Source: an uncultured Mycoplasmatota bacterium
Lineage (GTDB): Bacteria; Bacillota_I; Bacilli_A; RF39; UBA660
NCBI GenBank assembly: GCA_900546275.1
Contig: URCH01000002.1
Coordinates: 1 to 64,000 of the forward strand
Direction of reading: 5' to 3'
Length of the DNA stretch: 64,000 nt
This document shows, in pieces, positions 10,201 to 18,581 of this stretch (its first letter is position 1; each line of letters starts with the position of its first letter). The translations under genes were made by a program, and so were the position numbers. A model generated the notes under the pieces. The model made no database searches, was not told where the DNA came from, and was given only the letters and a program-made list of their open reading frames with translations.

Positions 10201-10864
10201 CAGATTGTTGAAATGCACTAAGAACATCTAAACGTTTAATAAGTCTTATACGTTTTTGACTTGTAGAATCTTTTATTTCTTCTATTTCTTTTTTTATTTC
10301 TTCTACTTCTTTATCAATATCAACTTCTTTAAGTAGTTCTTGAATAGCTTCAGCTCCCATCCCTACTCTAAAAGTATTTCCATATTTTTCGTAATAAACT
10401 CTATATTCTTTATCACTTATTATTTGTTTTTTCTCTAGTGTTGTACTACCTTTGTCCAAAACAACATAAGAAACAAAGTATAATACTTCTTCCAAATCTC
10501 TTGGAGACATATCAAGAACAAGTCCCATACGAGATGGAATACCTTTAAAAAACCAAATGTGAGAACAAGGAGTAGCAAGTTCTATGTGTCCCATTCTTTC
10601 ACGTCTAACTTTACTTCTTGTTACTTCTACTCCACATCTATCACAAACGATATTTTTATATCTTAATCTTTTATATTTACCACATGAACATTCAAAATCT
10701 TTAGTTGGTCCAAAAATTTTCTCACAGAATAAACCATCTCTTTCTGGTTTCAAAGTACGATAATTTATTGTTTCTGCTTTTTTTACTTCCCCATAAGACC
10801 ATGAACGAATTTTTTCAGGTGAGGCAATTGCTATTTTTAATCCTTCAAATTGATTAACATCCAT
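7232..10864 (-). CDS. rpoC: DNA-directed RNA polymerase subunit beta'
   Basis: 1210 residues, close to the usual Bacilli length (about 1200). The N-terminal zinc ribbon is present (CSCGKYKRLRYKNIVCDRCG), the catalytic Mg-binding motif NADFDGDQMAVH near residue 455, and the second zinc site (CGTEQG; CKTEHGVCRKCYG) near 820-900. It forms the catalytic centre with beta. Its ATG overlaps the rpoB stop by one base (TAATG), so the two are translationally coupled. No insertions typical of Gram-negative beta' are seen. Confidence 0.99.
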   Translation of the reverse strand: MDVNQFEGLKIAIASPEKIRSWSYGEVKKAETINYRTLKPERDGLFCEKIFGPTKDFECSCGKYKRLRYKNIVCDRCGVEVTRSKVRRERMGHIELATPCSHIWFFKGIPSRMGLVLDMSPRDLEEVLYFVSYVVLDKGSTTLEKKQIISDKEYRVYYEKYGNTFRVGMGAEAIQELLKEVDIDKEVEEIKKEIEEIKDSTSQKRIRLIKRLDVLSAFQQSGNRPEWMILNALPVIPPELRPMIQLDGGRFATSDLNDLYRRVINRNNRLKKLMELGAPSIIIQNEKRMLQEAVDALFDNGRRGRNITGAGNRPLKSLSSMLKGKQGRFRQNLLGKRVDYSARSVIVVGPSLKMYECGIPKEMALELFKPHVINGLVSKEIASNIKAAKRMIENQDPRVWDIVEEKIKEHPVMLNRAPTLHRLGIQAFEPKLISGRAIRLHPLVCAAFNADFDGDQMAVHVPISDEAQAEARILMLGANNILSPKDGQPIVTPGQDMILGNYYITIEEAGLDGEGRVFKNDSEAIMAYERREITLHTRIALPVNSFKHKVFPDIYMDKYLVTTVGKLLFNEIFPDSFQYINEGSDENIEKIIPSKYFINHGVNIKEAIASMELTKPFTKKTLTKLIAQIYKRYQTTETSIMLDKMKDLGFKYSTLSGISIGIGDIIESKTKTQVIEESQALVDKVNKQFQRGLITEKERYEKVVAIWNSAKDSIAEELAGFIKSHKENSISMMIDSGARGNMSNYNQMAGMRGLMMKPTGEAVEIPITSSFTEGANVSEFFLATHGARKGAVDTALKTADAGYLTRRLVDVAQDVIVKEEDCGTEQGVLVEAFINEKDGTVVESLYNRIVGRYTNKKIINPETKEVMYERNTYITEQIADKIIAAGITKVPIRTVLTCKTEHGVCRKCYGRNLATGSIVEIGEAVGIMAAQSIGEPGTQLTMRTINSGGVAGDDITQGLPRVQELFEARNPKGKATISEITGRVTKIEEDGGKFVITITNDAESKEHVSNYGAKLAVELNSDVVAGQRLTHGAISPKELLVVTDPITVQQYILLEIQKVYGSQGVDISDKHVEIIAKRMISKIKIVNSGDTTFLPGTLVNINHFADINKELIIEGKRPATGRPVLLGITKASLETDSFLSAASFQETTRILTDAAIHGKVDELNGLKENVIIGKLIPAGTGAKKYKKTDYDLEVGLLKDEPLEVLEQELL

Positions 10865-13800
10865 TATTCCTCTTCCCCTTCCATCATTTTTTCAAAACCT
10901 TCTTCTATTTCTTTATCAATATCTTCTTCTGACTCTTCATAATCGTCAAAATCATCATATTCTTCTTGAACATCAGGTTCTGAAGGTTCAACATTTTCAT
11001 TTATTACTTCATCATTAGATAAATAACTATCTTGTTCGTTTTCTTCTAAATCTTTAAGTTCAACAAAATTTCCCTCTTGATTTAATACTGTTATATCAAG
11101 GCCTAAAGCTTGGAATTCCTTAATCAATACTCTAAATGATTCTGGTATTCCAGGTGTTGGAATTGGAGTACCTTTAACCAATGATTCATAAACTTTAACA
11201 CGACCAACTACATCATCGGATTTAGTTGTCATCATTTCTTGAAGTACATGAGCAGCACCATATGCATAAAGTGCCCAAACTTCCATTTCACCAAATCTTT
11301 GACCACCAAATTGTGCTTTTCCTCCAAGAGGTTGTTGAGTTACTAGTGAATATGGTCCAGTTGAACGCGCATGTAATTTATCATCAACCATATGGTGAAG
11401 TTTAATCATATACATTACACCAACACTAATTCTATTATCAAATGGTTCACCAGTTCTACCATCATAAAGAATTGTTTTTCCATCTTCATCAAGTCCAGCT
11501 TCTTTTAAAGCATCAACTATTTCTTCACGAGTAGCACCATCAAATACTGGAGTAGCAACATAAATACCTAAGTTTTTAGCTGCGATACCTAAATGCATTT
11601 CTAGAATTTGTCCAATATTCATACGAGATGGAACTCCAAGTGGGTTAAGTAATATATCAACAGGACGTCCATCTGCTGTATATGGCATATCTTCTTCTGG
11701 AAGAATAAGTGAAATAACACCTTTGTTACCATGACGACCAGCCATTTTATCTCCAACGCTTATTTTACGTTTTTGAGCTATATATACACGTACGATTTTA
11801 GAAACACCAGCAGGTAATTCATCAGTATCTTCTTTTGTAAATATTTTTACATCGTGAACAATACCTTCTCCACCATGTGGAACACGTAATGATGTGTCTC
11901 TAACTTCACGAGTTTTTTCTCCAAAGATTGCATGTAATAATTTTTCTTCTGAAGTAAGTTCAGCCATACCTTTTGGTGTAACTTTACCAACTAAAATATC
12001 ATCATCTTTTACTTCAGTACCAATTCTTACAATACCGTTTTCATCCAAGTTCTTACGAGCATCTTCACCAACATTTGGAATATCTCTTGTAAACTCTTCA
12101 GGGCCTAGTTTTGTATCTCTACATTCAATTTGATAATCTTCTATATGAATTGATGTATAGACATCATCTTTTACTAATCTTTCATTTAAAATTACGGCAT
12201 CCTCATAGTTATATCCATTGTAGTTCATAAATGCTACTGTAACATTTCTACCTAATGCCATTTCACCTTTTTCAGTACCAGGTCCATCTGCAATAACCAT
12301 TCCTCTTGTTACTTTGTCACCTAACCTTACGATAGGTACTTGATGATAACAAGTTCCGGCATTACTACGTTCAAACCCATTTAAATAATATGTATCTTTA
12401 CCACCCATAGTTTTTACAATTATTTTCTTAGAATCAACATAATCTACCACACCATCAGCGGATGCTATTACAACAGCTCCTGAATCACGAGCAGCAATTG
12501 CTTCTACACCTGTTCCAACAATTGGAGCTTCTGGTTTTAAAAGTGGGATTGCTTGACGTTGCATGTTTGCACCCATCAATGCACGTTTACCATCATCATG
12601 TTCTAGGAATGGAATTCCTTGTGTAGTAATTGAAACTACTTGTTGAGGTGAAACATCTATAAAATCAACTTTTTCTTTTTCTATAATTATATTTTCACCA
12701 CGATAACGAACTGGTATACGATTATCTACAAGTTCATCATTTTCGTTAACTTTTGCAGTTGCTTGTGAAATATAATGTTCTAACTCTTCATCAGCTGTCA
12801 TGTAAACTATTTCATCGGTTAATTTACAATTACTTACCTTACGATAAGGTGTCATAATAAATCCATAATCATCAACTCTAGCATAACTTGCAAGTGAAGT
12901 TATAAGACCAATGTTTGGTCCTTCTGGTGATTCGATTGGACATATTCTACCGTAATGTGATGGATTAATATCACGTACTTCCATACTTGCTCTATCACGA
13001 GAAAGTCCACCAGGTCCTAAAGAAGATAAACGTCTTTTATTAGTTAATTCTGCAACTGGATTTGTTTGATCCATGAATTGAGAAAGCTGACTGCTACCAA
13101 AGAATTCTTTCATTGCAGCTGTAAGAGGTCTAATATTAATCAAAGTTTTTGGAGTAACATCGTCTATTTCTTGAGTTGACATTCTGTCTCTAATAACTCT
13201 TTCCATACGACTTACACCAATTCTAAATTGATTTTGTAATAACTCTCCTACTTGTCTTACTCTACGGTTTGATAAGTTATCTATTTCATCAAAATTACCA
13301 ACACCTTCAAGTAAGTTTAAATAATATGATACTGAAGCATAAACATCAGATATAGTTAAACGTTTTTCATCTATTGTTTGATCATTACCAATTACTTTAA
13401 TTACTTTATCTGGATTTGCTTTAGAATATACTTTAACAATTTGAACTTTATTATATGAATCAAGTTCTTCATTAATTTGTACTTCTGTAACACCATATCC
13501 ATTTTCAAATATTTCTTTTAATTTTTCCAAAACTTCTTTGTCAATTAATGTTCCCTCTGCAAATACAACTTCATTATCTACTTTAATATCTTCAGCTAAT
13601 TTGCAACCTAAAATTCTTTCAGTTACATTTAATTTTTTATTATATTTATAACGCCCTACTTTCGCTAAATCATAACGAAAAGCATCAAAGAATCTTGAAA
13701 TTAATTGATTTTTAGCACTATCAAGTGTAGATGGTTCTCCTGGTCTTAATTTAGAATGTATATCAATTAAAGCCTCATCTGTATTTTTATTAGGATCTTT

Positions 13801-14469
13801 TTCTAATGTTTTATTAATATAATCATCTTCACCAAATAAACCGATTATATCTTCATCATTAGAAAGTCCAAGTGCTCTTAATAATGTTGTAATGGTTACT
13901 TTTCTAGTACGATCTATTCTTACATAAACAATGTCTCTAGCATCTGTTTCATACTCTAACCAAGTACCACGTGTAGGAATAATTTGAGATGTAATTATTA
14001 ATTTTCCATTTTTCTTATCTATTTCTTTTCCAAAATATACACTAGGTGAACGAACTAATTGTGAAACAATAACACGTTCTGCTCCGTTAATAACGAAAGT
14101 CCCACTTTCTGTCATTATAGGCATATCTCCTAAGAATATTTCTTGTTCTTTTACTTCACCAGTTTCCTGATTAAATAAACGTGCAGCTACCTTTAAAGGT
14201 GCAGCAAATGTTGCGTATCTTTCTTTGCAACCCTTGATTGAATATCTTGGTTCATCAAACGTATATTCTCCAAATTCTAACGACAAATTTCCTGTAAAAC
14301 TTTCAACAGGAAAAATATCTTCAAAAACCTCTTTTATACCTTCTGTAATAAACCAATCATATGATTTTTTTTGAATTTCTAATAAATTATTTAATTCAAT
14401 AGCATTTTTTGTTTTTGCGTATGTACGTCTTTCTCGGTGATCTCCAAATTTTTTAACTTTATAAGCCAC
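10864..14469 (-). CDS. rpoB: DNA-directed RNA polymerase subunit beta
   Basis: 1201 residues from a GTG start at 14469 with AGGGGTG six bases upstream. The rifampicin-binding region (FGSSQLSQFMDQTNPVAELT, then RRLSSLGPGGLSRDRA) looks wild type: Gln, Asp, His/Asn-position, Arg and Ser residues are in place except that the usual His position of cluster I is Asn or shifted and would need alignment. The C-terminal clamp region (GGKAQFGGQRFGEMEVWAL) is intact and is followed by an unusually long acidic tail of about 85 residues rich in Glu and Asp. It is co-transcribed with rpoC. Confidence 0.99.
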   Translation of the reverse strand: MAYKVKKFGDHRERRTYAKTKNAIELNNLLEIQKKSYDWFITEGIKEVFEDIFPVESFTGNLSLEFGEYTFDEPRYSIKGCKERYATFAAPLKVAARLFNQETGEVKEQEIFLGDMPIMTESGTFVINGAERVIVSQLVRSPSVYFGKEIDKKNGKLIITSQIIPTRGTWLEYETDARDIVYVRIDRTRKVTITTLLRALGLSNDEDIIGLFGEDDYINKTLEKDPNKNTDEALIDIHSKLRPGEPSTLDSAKNQLISRFFDAFRYDLAKVGRYKYNKKLNVTERILGCKLAEDIKVDNEVVFAEGTLIDKEVLEKLKEIFENGYGVTEVQINEELDSYNKVQIVKVYSKANPDKVIKVIGNDQTIDEKRLTISDVYASVSYYLNLLEGVGNFDEIDNLSNRRVRQVGELLQNQFRIGVSRMERVIRDRMSTQEIDDVTPKTLINIRPLTAAMKEFFGSSQLSQFMDQTNPVAELTNKRRLSSLGPGGLSRDRASMEVRDINPSHYGRICPIESPEGPNIGLITSLASYARVDDYGFIMTPYRKVSNCKLTDEIVYMTADEELEHYISQATAKVNENDELVDNRIPVRYRGENIIIEKEKVDFIDVSPQQVVSITTQGIPFLEHDDGKRALMGANMQRQAIPLLKPEAPIVGTGVEAIAARDSGAVVIASADGVVDYVDSKKIIVKTMGGKDTYYLNGFERSNAGTCYHQVPIVRLGDKVTRGMVIADGPGTEKGEMALGRNVTVAFMNYNGYNYEDAVILNERLVKDDVYTSIHIEDYQIECRDTKLGPEEFTRDIPNVGEDARKNLDENGIVRIGTEVKDDDILVGKVTPKGMAELTSEEKLLHAIFGEKTREVRDTSLRVPHGGEGIVHDVKIFTKEDTDELPAGVSKIVRVYIAQKRKISVGDKMAGRHGNKGVISLILPEEDMPYTADGRPVDILLNPLGVPSRMNIGQILEMHLGIAAKNLGIYVATPVFDGATREEIVDALKEAGLDEDGKTILYDGRTGEPFDNRISVGVMYMIKLHHMVDDKLHARSTGPYSLVTQQPLGGKAQFGGQRFGEMEVWALYAYGAAHVLQEMMTTKSDDVVGRVKVYESLVKGTPIPTPGIPESFRVLIKEFQALGLDITVLNQEGNFVELKDLEENEQDSYLSNDEVINENVEPSEPDVQEEYDDFDDYEESEEDIDKEIEEGFEKMMEGEEE

Positions 14470-14566
14470 TCATTTCACCCCTATAACTATAATAATATTT
14501 AATGCATATACTTGACTTAAAGTATACGCCACCAATTTACAATTATACCAAACGTAATTCAATGTG

Positions 14567-15151
14567 TCAATGATTTACAGCTTTAATAACATAAAAACCT
14601 TTATTTTTTTCAACTATTGTTACGTCATAGAATTGTTCTAATTTTTTTGTTATTGTTTTAGCCCCTTGATCTTTGTTTATAACTATCCAAAGTTCTCCAT
14701 TTTCGTTTAGATGTTCTTTAGCTTCAAATAATATTTTATATAAAACTTCATTTCCTACCCTAATTGGCGGGTTACTTACAATAAAATCATATTTTTTATT
14801 AATTTTTTCATATATGTTACTTTCAAAAACGTTAGTATTTGCATTATTCAATCTCGAATTTTTAATAGCTAAAGATATGCTTCTTTTATTTATATCAATC
14901 ATATCTATTTTTTCTTTTGTTTTTAATGACAAATATATACCAATTGGACCAATTCCACATCCAAAATCAAGTATATCTCCTTTAAATCTATCTATTTCTA
15001 AATTTTCAAGTAGAGTTCTTGTCCCAAAATCAAGTTTATTCTTAGAAAAAACTCCATTATCTGTATAAAGTTTAAGTTCAATATCATTTATTTTCGTAAC
15101 ATATATTTTTTCATTACTTTTTATTTCATCATTTGTAAAATAATGAGACAT
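14567..15151 (-). CDS. rsmC: RsmC-like 16S rRNA guanine methyltransferase (YbxB family)
   Basis: 194 residues; SAM-binding motif DFGCGIGPIGIYL near 60-73 and the catalytic motif SNPPIR near 125, as in N2-guanine rRNA methyltransferases. Position between rplL and rpoB matches ybxB of B. subtilis. The product probably methylates 16S rRNA (G1207 in the E. coli family member). It is a single methyltransferase domain, without the extra N-terminal domain of E. coli RsmC. Confidence 0.85.
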   Translation of the reverse strand: MSHYFTNDEIKSNEKIYVTKINDIELKLYTDNGVFSKNKLDFGTRTLLENLEIDRFKGDILDFGCGIGPIGIYLSLKTKEKIDMIDINKRSISLAIKNSRLNNANTNVFESNIYEKINKKYDFIVSNPPIRVGNEVLYKILFEAKEHLNENGELWIVINKDQGAKTITKKLEQFYDVTIVEKNKGFYVIKAVNH

Positions 15152-15175
15152 TTTTTATCTTCCTTTTTAACGGTT

Positions 15176-15208
15176 AAAGCCCATACTAAATAAATTAGTA
15201 TAGGCTAC
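15176..15208 (-). terminator. Attenuator hairpin between rplL and rsmC
   Basis: AGCCTATACTAA and TTTAGTATGGGC pair on the minus strand and are followed by TTTAACCG. The weak T run suggests partial termination, so ribosomal protein genes would be made in excess over rsmC-rpoBC. Confidence 0.55.
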
Positions 15209-15223
15209 CTATAATAAATTCAA

Positions 15224-15592
15224 TTATTTTAATTCAATTGAAGCTCCAGCTTCTTCAAATTTAGCTTTAAGTTCATTAGCTTCATCTGCAGATGCTTTTT
15301 CTTTAACTACACCACCATTGTCAGCGATGTCTTTAGCTTCTTTAAGTCCTAATCCTGTTATTTCTCTAACTAATTTAATAACAGCGATTTTGTTAGCACC
15401 AGCACTTGCTAAAACAACGTCAACACTGCTTGGTCCTTCTTCAACAGTAGCACCAGCTACAGGAGCAGCTACTGCTACAGCACTTGGATCAACACCAAAT
15501 TCTTCTTTCATTGCATCTACTAAATCTTTAACTTCTAAGATTGTCATTTCTTTAATTGAATCAATTATTTCTTTTGTACTTAATTTTGCCAT
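15224..15592 (-). CDS. rplL: 50S ribosomal protein L7/L12 (bL12)
   Basis: 122 residues. An N-terminal dimer helix is followed by an Ala/Val-rich hinge (AVAVAAPVAGATVEEG) and the conserved C-terminal domain (VKLVREITGLGLKEAKD). It forms the stalk that recruits translation GTPases. It lies 21 bases after rplJ. Confidence 0.98.
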   Translation of the reverse strand: MAKLSTKEIIDSIKEMTILEVKDLVDAMKEEFGVDPSAVAVAAPVAGATVEEGPSSVDVVLASAGANKIAVIKLVREITGLGLKEAKDIADNGGVVKEKASADEANELKAKFEEAGASIELK

Positions 15593-15613
15593 TTTATATT
15601 CCTCCTTATTTAA

Positions 15614-16102
15614 TTATTTTTCTAAATTTTGACTATGTAAGTCCAAACAAATTGCAAAGTCACGAACTGTACCCATTAAGCCAGCTGCAACCATAGTAAG
15701 TAATGTATCTCTTGATGGGATTGCTGCAAGTTTTTGAAGCATATTTATATCAGCAACTTCTCCATCTACTATTCCAACTTTCAATTCTAAAGCTGGATGT
15801 TTTTTTGCAAATTCACTTAATGTTTTGATTGGTGCTATTGTATCTGTACCAAATGCTATTGCTTTTGGTCCTTCTAGAACACCTAAATCAATATTTAATG
15901 AATTCATAGCTCTTGTTGTTAAAGTGTTTTTATATACTTTAAAGTCTGAATTGCTTTCACGTAATTTTCTTCTTAGTTCATTTGTTTCTGTAACAGTTAA
16001 ACCTTGATATTCAAAAATTACTACTGAAGCAGATTCTTTAACTTTATTGCTTATTTCATCAACAACAGATTGTTTCTTTTCAATAATCTTAATGTTTGCC
16101 AT
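15614..16102 (-). CDS. rplJ: 50S ribosomal protein L10 (uL10)
   Basis: 162 residues from the ATG at 16102, which follows AGGAGGTG; the longer frame adds residues absent from the family. It anchors L12 dimers to the ribosome and, in Firmicutes, represses its own mRNA through the leader found just upstream. Confidence 0.97.
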   Translation of the reverse strand: MANIKIIEKKQSVVDEISNKVKESASVVIFEYQGLTVTETNELRRKLRESNSDFKVYKNTLTTRAMNSLNIDLGVLEGPKAIAFGTDTIAPIKTLSEFAKKHPALELKVGIVDGEVADINMLQKLAAIPSRDTLLTMVAAGLMGTVRDFAICLDLHSQNLEK

Positions 16103-16139
16103 GAAACACCTCCTAATCATAATAGTCACCAAACGTAAC

Positions 16140-16243
16140 TTAATAAAAGACCTTACGTAAACAGTAAGGCCTTAAAAAAACATATTCTAAGTCCTCGGTA
16201 GGAAATATTAAGCATTGTGTGCTCCTACTGTCTACGGTACGGT
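16140..16243 (-). ncRNA. L10 leader (ribosomal protein autoregulation element)
   Basis: Minus strand begins ACCGTACCGTAGACAGTAGG, a hallmark of the L10(L12)4-binding kink-turn region, with AGCACACAATGCTT and CCTACCGAGG following. It ends in a hairpin AAGGCCTTAC/GTAAGGTCTT with T-rich tail (16140-16174). Binding of L10 would favour the terminator and lower rplJ-rplL expression. Confidence 0.88.
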
Positions 16244-16273
16244 ATAATATACGAATGTGTACTAACTTTTCAA
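16244..16273 (-). promoter_or_regulatory. rplJL promoter
   Basis: Minus strand TTGAAA, 18-base spacer, TATTAT, immediately upstream of the L10 leader. Confidence 0.5.
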
Positions 16274-16299
16274 ACAAACTGATTATAACATATAATCAA

Positions 16300-16995
16300 T
16301 TAATTGTCAAAGCTATTTACATCAACTTTGATTCCAGGTCCCATTGTAGAAGAAATTGAAATATTTTTTACATATGTTCCTTTTACAGTTGCTGGTTTTG
16401 ATTTTAATATTAATGCAACAAATGCCTTAATATTTTCTATTAGAGCTTTTTCATCAAAGCTTACTTTTCCAACAATTACTTGTACATTTCCATATGTATC
16501 AGTACGATATTCTACACGACCTTTTTTAACATCTTCTACAGCCTTTTTAGTATCAACTGTAACTGTTCCAGTTTTTGGGTTTGGCATTAATCCTTTTGGT
16601 CCTAATACTCTACCAATTTTACCTAAAGCAGGCATCATATCTGGAGTAGCTATCATAACATCAAAATCAAACCAATTTTCTTTTGATATTTTTTCAATCA
16701 TATCCATATCTCCAACATAATCTGCTCCTGCTTCTTTAGCAGCTGTAGCATGTTCTCCTTTAGCTAAAACTAAAACTTTTTTTGTTTTTCCTGTTCCATT
16801 TGGAAGAACTGTTGCTCCTCTTAATTGTTGATCGGCTTTTTTAGTGTCTAGATTTAAACGTATAGCTATTTCAACTGAAGAATCAAAATTAGTTATAGAA
16901 GTTTCTTTTACTAGTTTAACAGCTTCTTCTAATGTATATGCTTTAGCTTTTTCTACTTTTTTACTAGCTTCTACATATTTTTTACTTTTTTTCAT
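16300..16995 (-). CDS. rplA: 50S ribosomal protein L1 (uL1)
   Basis: 231 residues, full length. Family blocks visible: GRVLGPKGLMPNPKTGTV near 130-148 and the C-terminal ISSTMGPGIKVD. It binds 23S rRNA at the L1 stalk and is expected to repress the rplK-rplA mRNA. AGGAGGT precedes the ATG. Confidence 0.98.
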   Translation of the reverse strand: MKKSKKYVEASKKVEKAKAYTLEEAVKLVKETSITNFDSSVEIAIRLNLDTKKADQQLRGATVLPNGTGKTKKVLVLAKGEHATAAKEAGADYVGDMDMIEKISKENWFDFDVMIATPDMMPALGKIGRVLGPKGLMPNPKTGTVTVDTKKAVEDVKKGRVEYRTDTYGNVQVIVGKVSFDEKALIENIKAFVALILKSKPATVKGTYVKNISISSTMGPGIKVDVNSFDN

Positions 16996-17010
16996 ACTTT
17001 TACCTCCTTA

Positions 17011-17071
17011 TGTGGTTTTAACACTTTATTGTTTCTTTGTTTAAGCGTATTAACGGTTTTTTTCCTCCCAC
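17011..17071 (-). promoter_or_regulatory. Candidate L1-binding leader before rplA
   Basis: The rplK-rplA spacer on the minus strand holds GTGGGAGG (17064-17071) and AAAACCACA (17011-17019), which can pair as GTGG/CCAC to close a loop just before the rplA ribosome-binding site. The same pair of motifs lies before rplK. Control by L1 is inferred from the known autoregulation of this operon. Confidence 0.45.
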
Positions 17072-17080
17072 GTAGGAATA

Positions 17081-17506
17081 CTATTCAGAAATTTCAACAC
17101 CCATATTAAGTGCAGTACCTTCAACTATTTTCATAGCTTCTTCTACAGTATATGCATTTAAATCTGGTAATTTTGTCTCAGCAATTTCTTTTAATTGTTC
17201 TTTTGTTATTTTAGCAACTATTTCTTTTGATCCTTTTGCAGAACCTGATTTAATCTTAGCAGCTTTCTTAATTAAGAATGCAGCTGGTGGAGTTTTAATT
17301 ACGAAATCGAAAGTTCTGTCATCATAAACAGTAATTTCAACTGGTAAAATATCTCCCATTTTATCTTTAGTTGCATCATTATATTTTGTACAGAATTCTT
17401 GTAAATTAATTCCTGCTGGTCCTAATACAGTTCCGACTGGTGGAGCTGGCGTTGCTTTACCTGCAGGTATTTGTAATTTTATTTTTTTAGTTACTTGCTT
17501 TGCCAC
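17081..17506 (-). CDS. rplK: 50S ribosomal protein L11 (uL11)
   Basis: 141 residues, the canonical length, from the GTG at 17506 with AGGAGGTG eight bases upstream. The N-terminal PAGKATPAPPVGTVLGPAG motif is intact. It forms the GTPase-associated region of 23S rRNA. Confidence 0.98.
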   Translation of the reverse strand: MAKQVTKKIKLQIPAGKATPAPPVGTVLGPAGINLQEFCTKYNDATKDKMGDILPVEITVYDDRTFDFVIKTPPAAFLIKKAAKIKSGSAKGSKEIVAKITKEQLKEIAETKLPDLNAYTVEEAMKIVEGTALNMGVEISE

Positions 17507-17536
17507 GAAAAACACCTCCTATAATTTTTTTTCGCG

Positions 17537-17575
17537 TGTGGTCATAATGATATACGCTTAGACTCAATCTCCCAC
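17537..17575 (-). promoter_or_regulatory. Candidate L1-binding leader before rplK
   Basis: GTGGGAG (17569-17575) and ACCACA (17537-17542) on the minus strand can pair and bring a short hairpin close to the rplK start, matching the arrangement before rplA. Inference from motif repetition and known L1 control. Confidence 0.45.
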
Positions 17576-17645
17576 TTGCTCTATATTTAACAAAATATAG
17601 CAATATGATAATAACATATTTTATATATTTTGTAAATAATTATTT

Positions 17646-18179
17646 TTAACTTTTAGATATTTGTGCGATTTCTAATTCAACAGTTGTTTCTTGTCCAAAT
17701 AAATCAAGTAAAACTTCAATTTTATTATTTGGAATATCGATGCTTTTAATTTTACCATACATTCCAGAGAATGGGCCATCATTTACTTTAACTACATCGT
17801 CAATATTTAAATCATTTCCAATATCGATTCTGCTCATTCCCATAGAAGATAAAATTTTATCTACTTCTTGTGGTGTTAAAGGGAAAGGTTTAGCTCCTTT
17901 ACCAGATGATCCTATAAATCCTGTAACGCCTGGTGTATTACGAACTATGAACCAAGCTTCATCTGTCATAATCATTTCTACTAAAATATATCCAGGGAAC
18001 ATTTTTTTTACTTTTTCTTTCGAAACTCCATCTTTTATTTCTACTTCTTTTTGTTCTGGAACAACTACTCTAAAAATGTAATCTTCCATCCCCATTGAGC
18101 TTGCACGCATCTCTAACTTTTCTTTTACTTTATTTTCATGTCCAGAGTAAGTATTTACTACATACCATTCTTTTTCCAT
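17646..18179 (-). CDS. nusG: Transcription termination/antitermination factor NusG
   Basis: 177 residues: NGN domain (starts MEKEWYVVNTYSGHENKVKE) and a C-terminal KOW domain (VKVNDGPFSGMYGKIKSID). It binds beta' and couples transcription with pausing and translation. Its ATG overlaps the secE stop by one base. Confidence 0.98.
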   Translation of the reverse strand: MEKEWYVVNTYSGHENKVKEKLEMRASSMGMEDYIFRVVVPEQKEVEIKDGVSKEKVKKMFPGYILVEMIMTDEAWFIVRNTPGVTGFIGSSGKGAKPFPLTPQEVDKILSSMGMSRIDIGNDLNIDDVVKVNDGPFSGMYGKIKSIDIPNNKIEVLLDLFGQETTVELEIAQISKS

Positions 18180-18487
18180 TAAATAAACACCATCCTTACT
18201 CCAGCTATTATTAAATCAGTTGCTATAAAAAATAGTCCAAGTACAATCATAAATACCAATGTTGCAATACTATAAGTAATCATTTCTTTTTTTAAAGGCC
18301 ATCTTACTTTTTTTAATTCGCTTTTTACGTCTTTAAAAAAATGTTTTTGTTCTTTTTTTGGAGAACTCTTTTTTGTAGTTTCCTTTTTAGTTTTTTGTGT
18401 TGTTTTTTTTGCTGTTTCTTTTTTTGTTGTCTCTTTTTTTGTTGTTTCTTGTTTTGTTTTTTCTACTTTTTCTTGTTTTTTTGTCAT
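18179..18487 (-). CDS. secE: Preprotein translocase subunit SecE with Lys/Thr-rich N-terminal extension
   Basis: 102 residues from the ATG at 18487 (GAGGGAG upstream). The C-terminal 55 residues are the SecE core (DVKSELKKVRWPLKKEM, then one membrane helix). The first 45 residues are a low-complexity run of K, T, E and Q (KKETTKKETAKKTT). Bacillus SecE is about 59 residues, so the extension nearly doubles it. Neighbour rpmG, usual in this position, is absent. Confidence 0.93.
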   Translation of the reverse strand: MTKKQEKVEKTKQETTKKETTKKETAKKTTQKTKKETTKKSSPKKEQKHFFKDVKSELKKVRWPLKKEMITYSIATLVFMIVLGLFFIATDLIIAGVRMVFI

Positions 18488-18518
18488 ATTAACTCCCTCT
18501 TTTAATAATATGTTTTTT

Positions 18519-18569
18519 TGCAAAATAAAAACACCTTCGTGCAATTAAATTGTAACATAAAGGTGTTTA
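18519..18569 (-). terminator. Terminator after the coiled-coil gene
   Basis: AAACACCTT and AAGGTGTTT, then TTATTTT on the minus strand, with a 23-base loop. It separates the coiled-coil gene from secE-nusG. Confidence 0.65.
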
Positions 18570-18581
18570 TATGTCAATCTA

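Noticed and set aside
15318..15632. Plus-strand frame of 104 codons opposite rplL
   Set aside because: Antisense shadow of the Ala-rich hinge and core of bL12; no start signal and the minus frame is certain.
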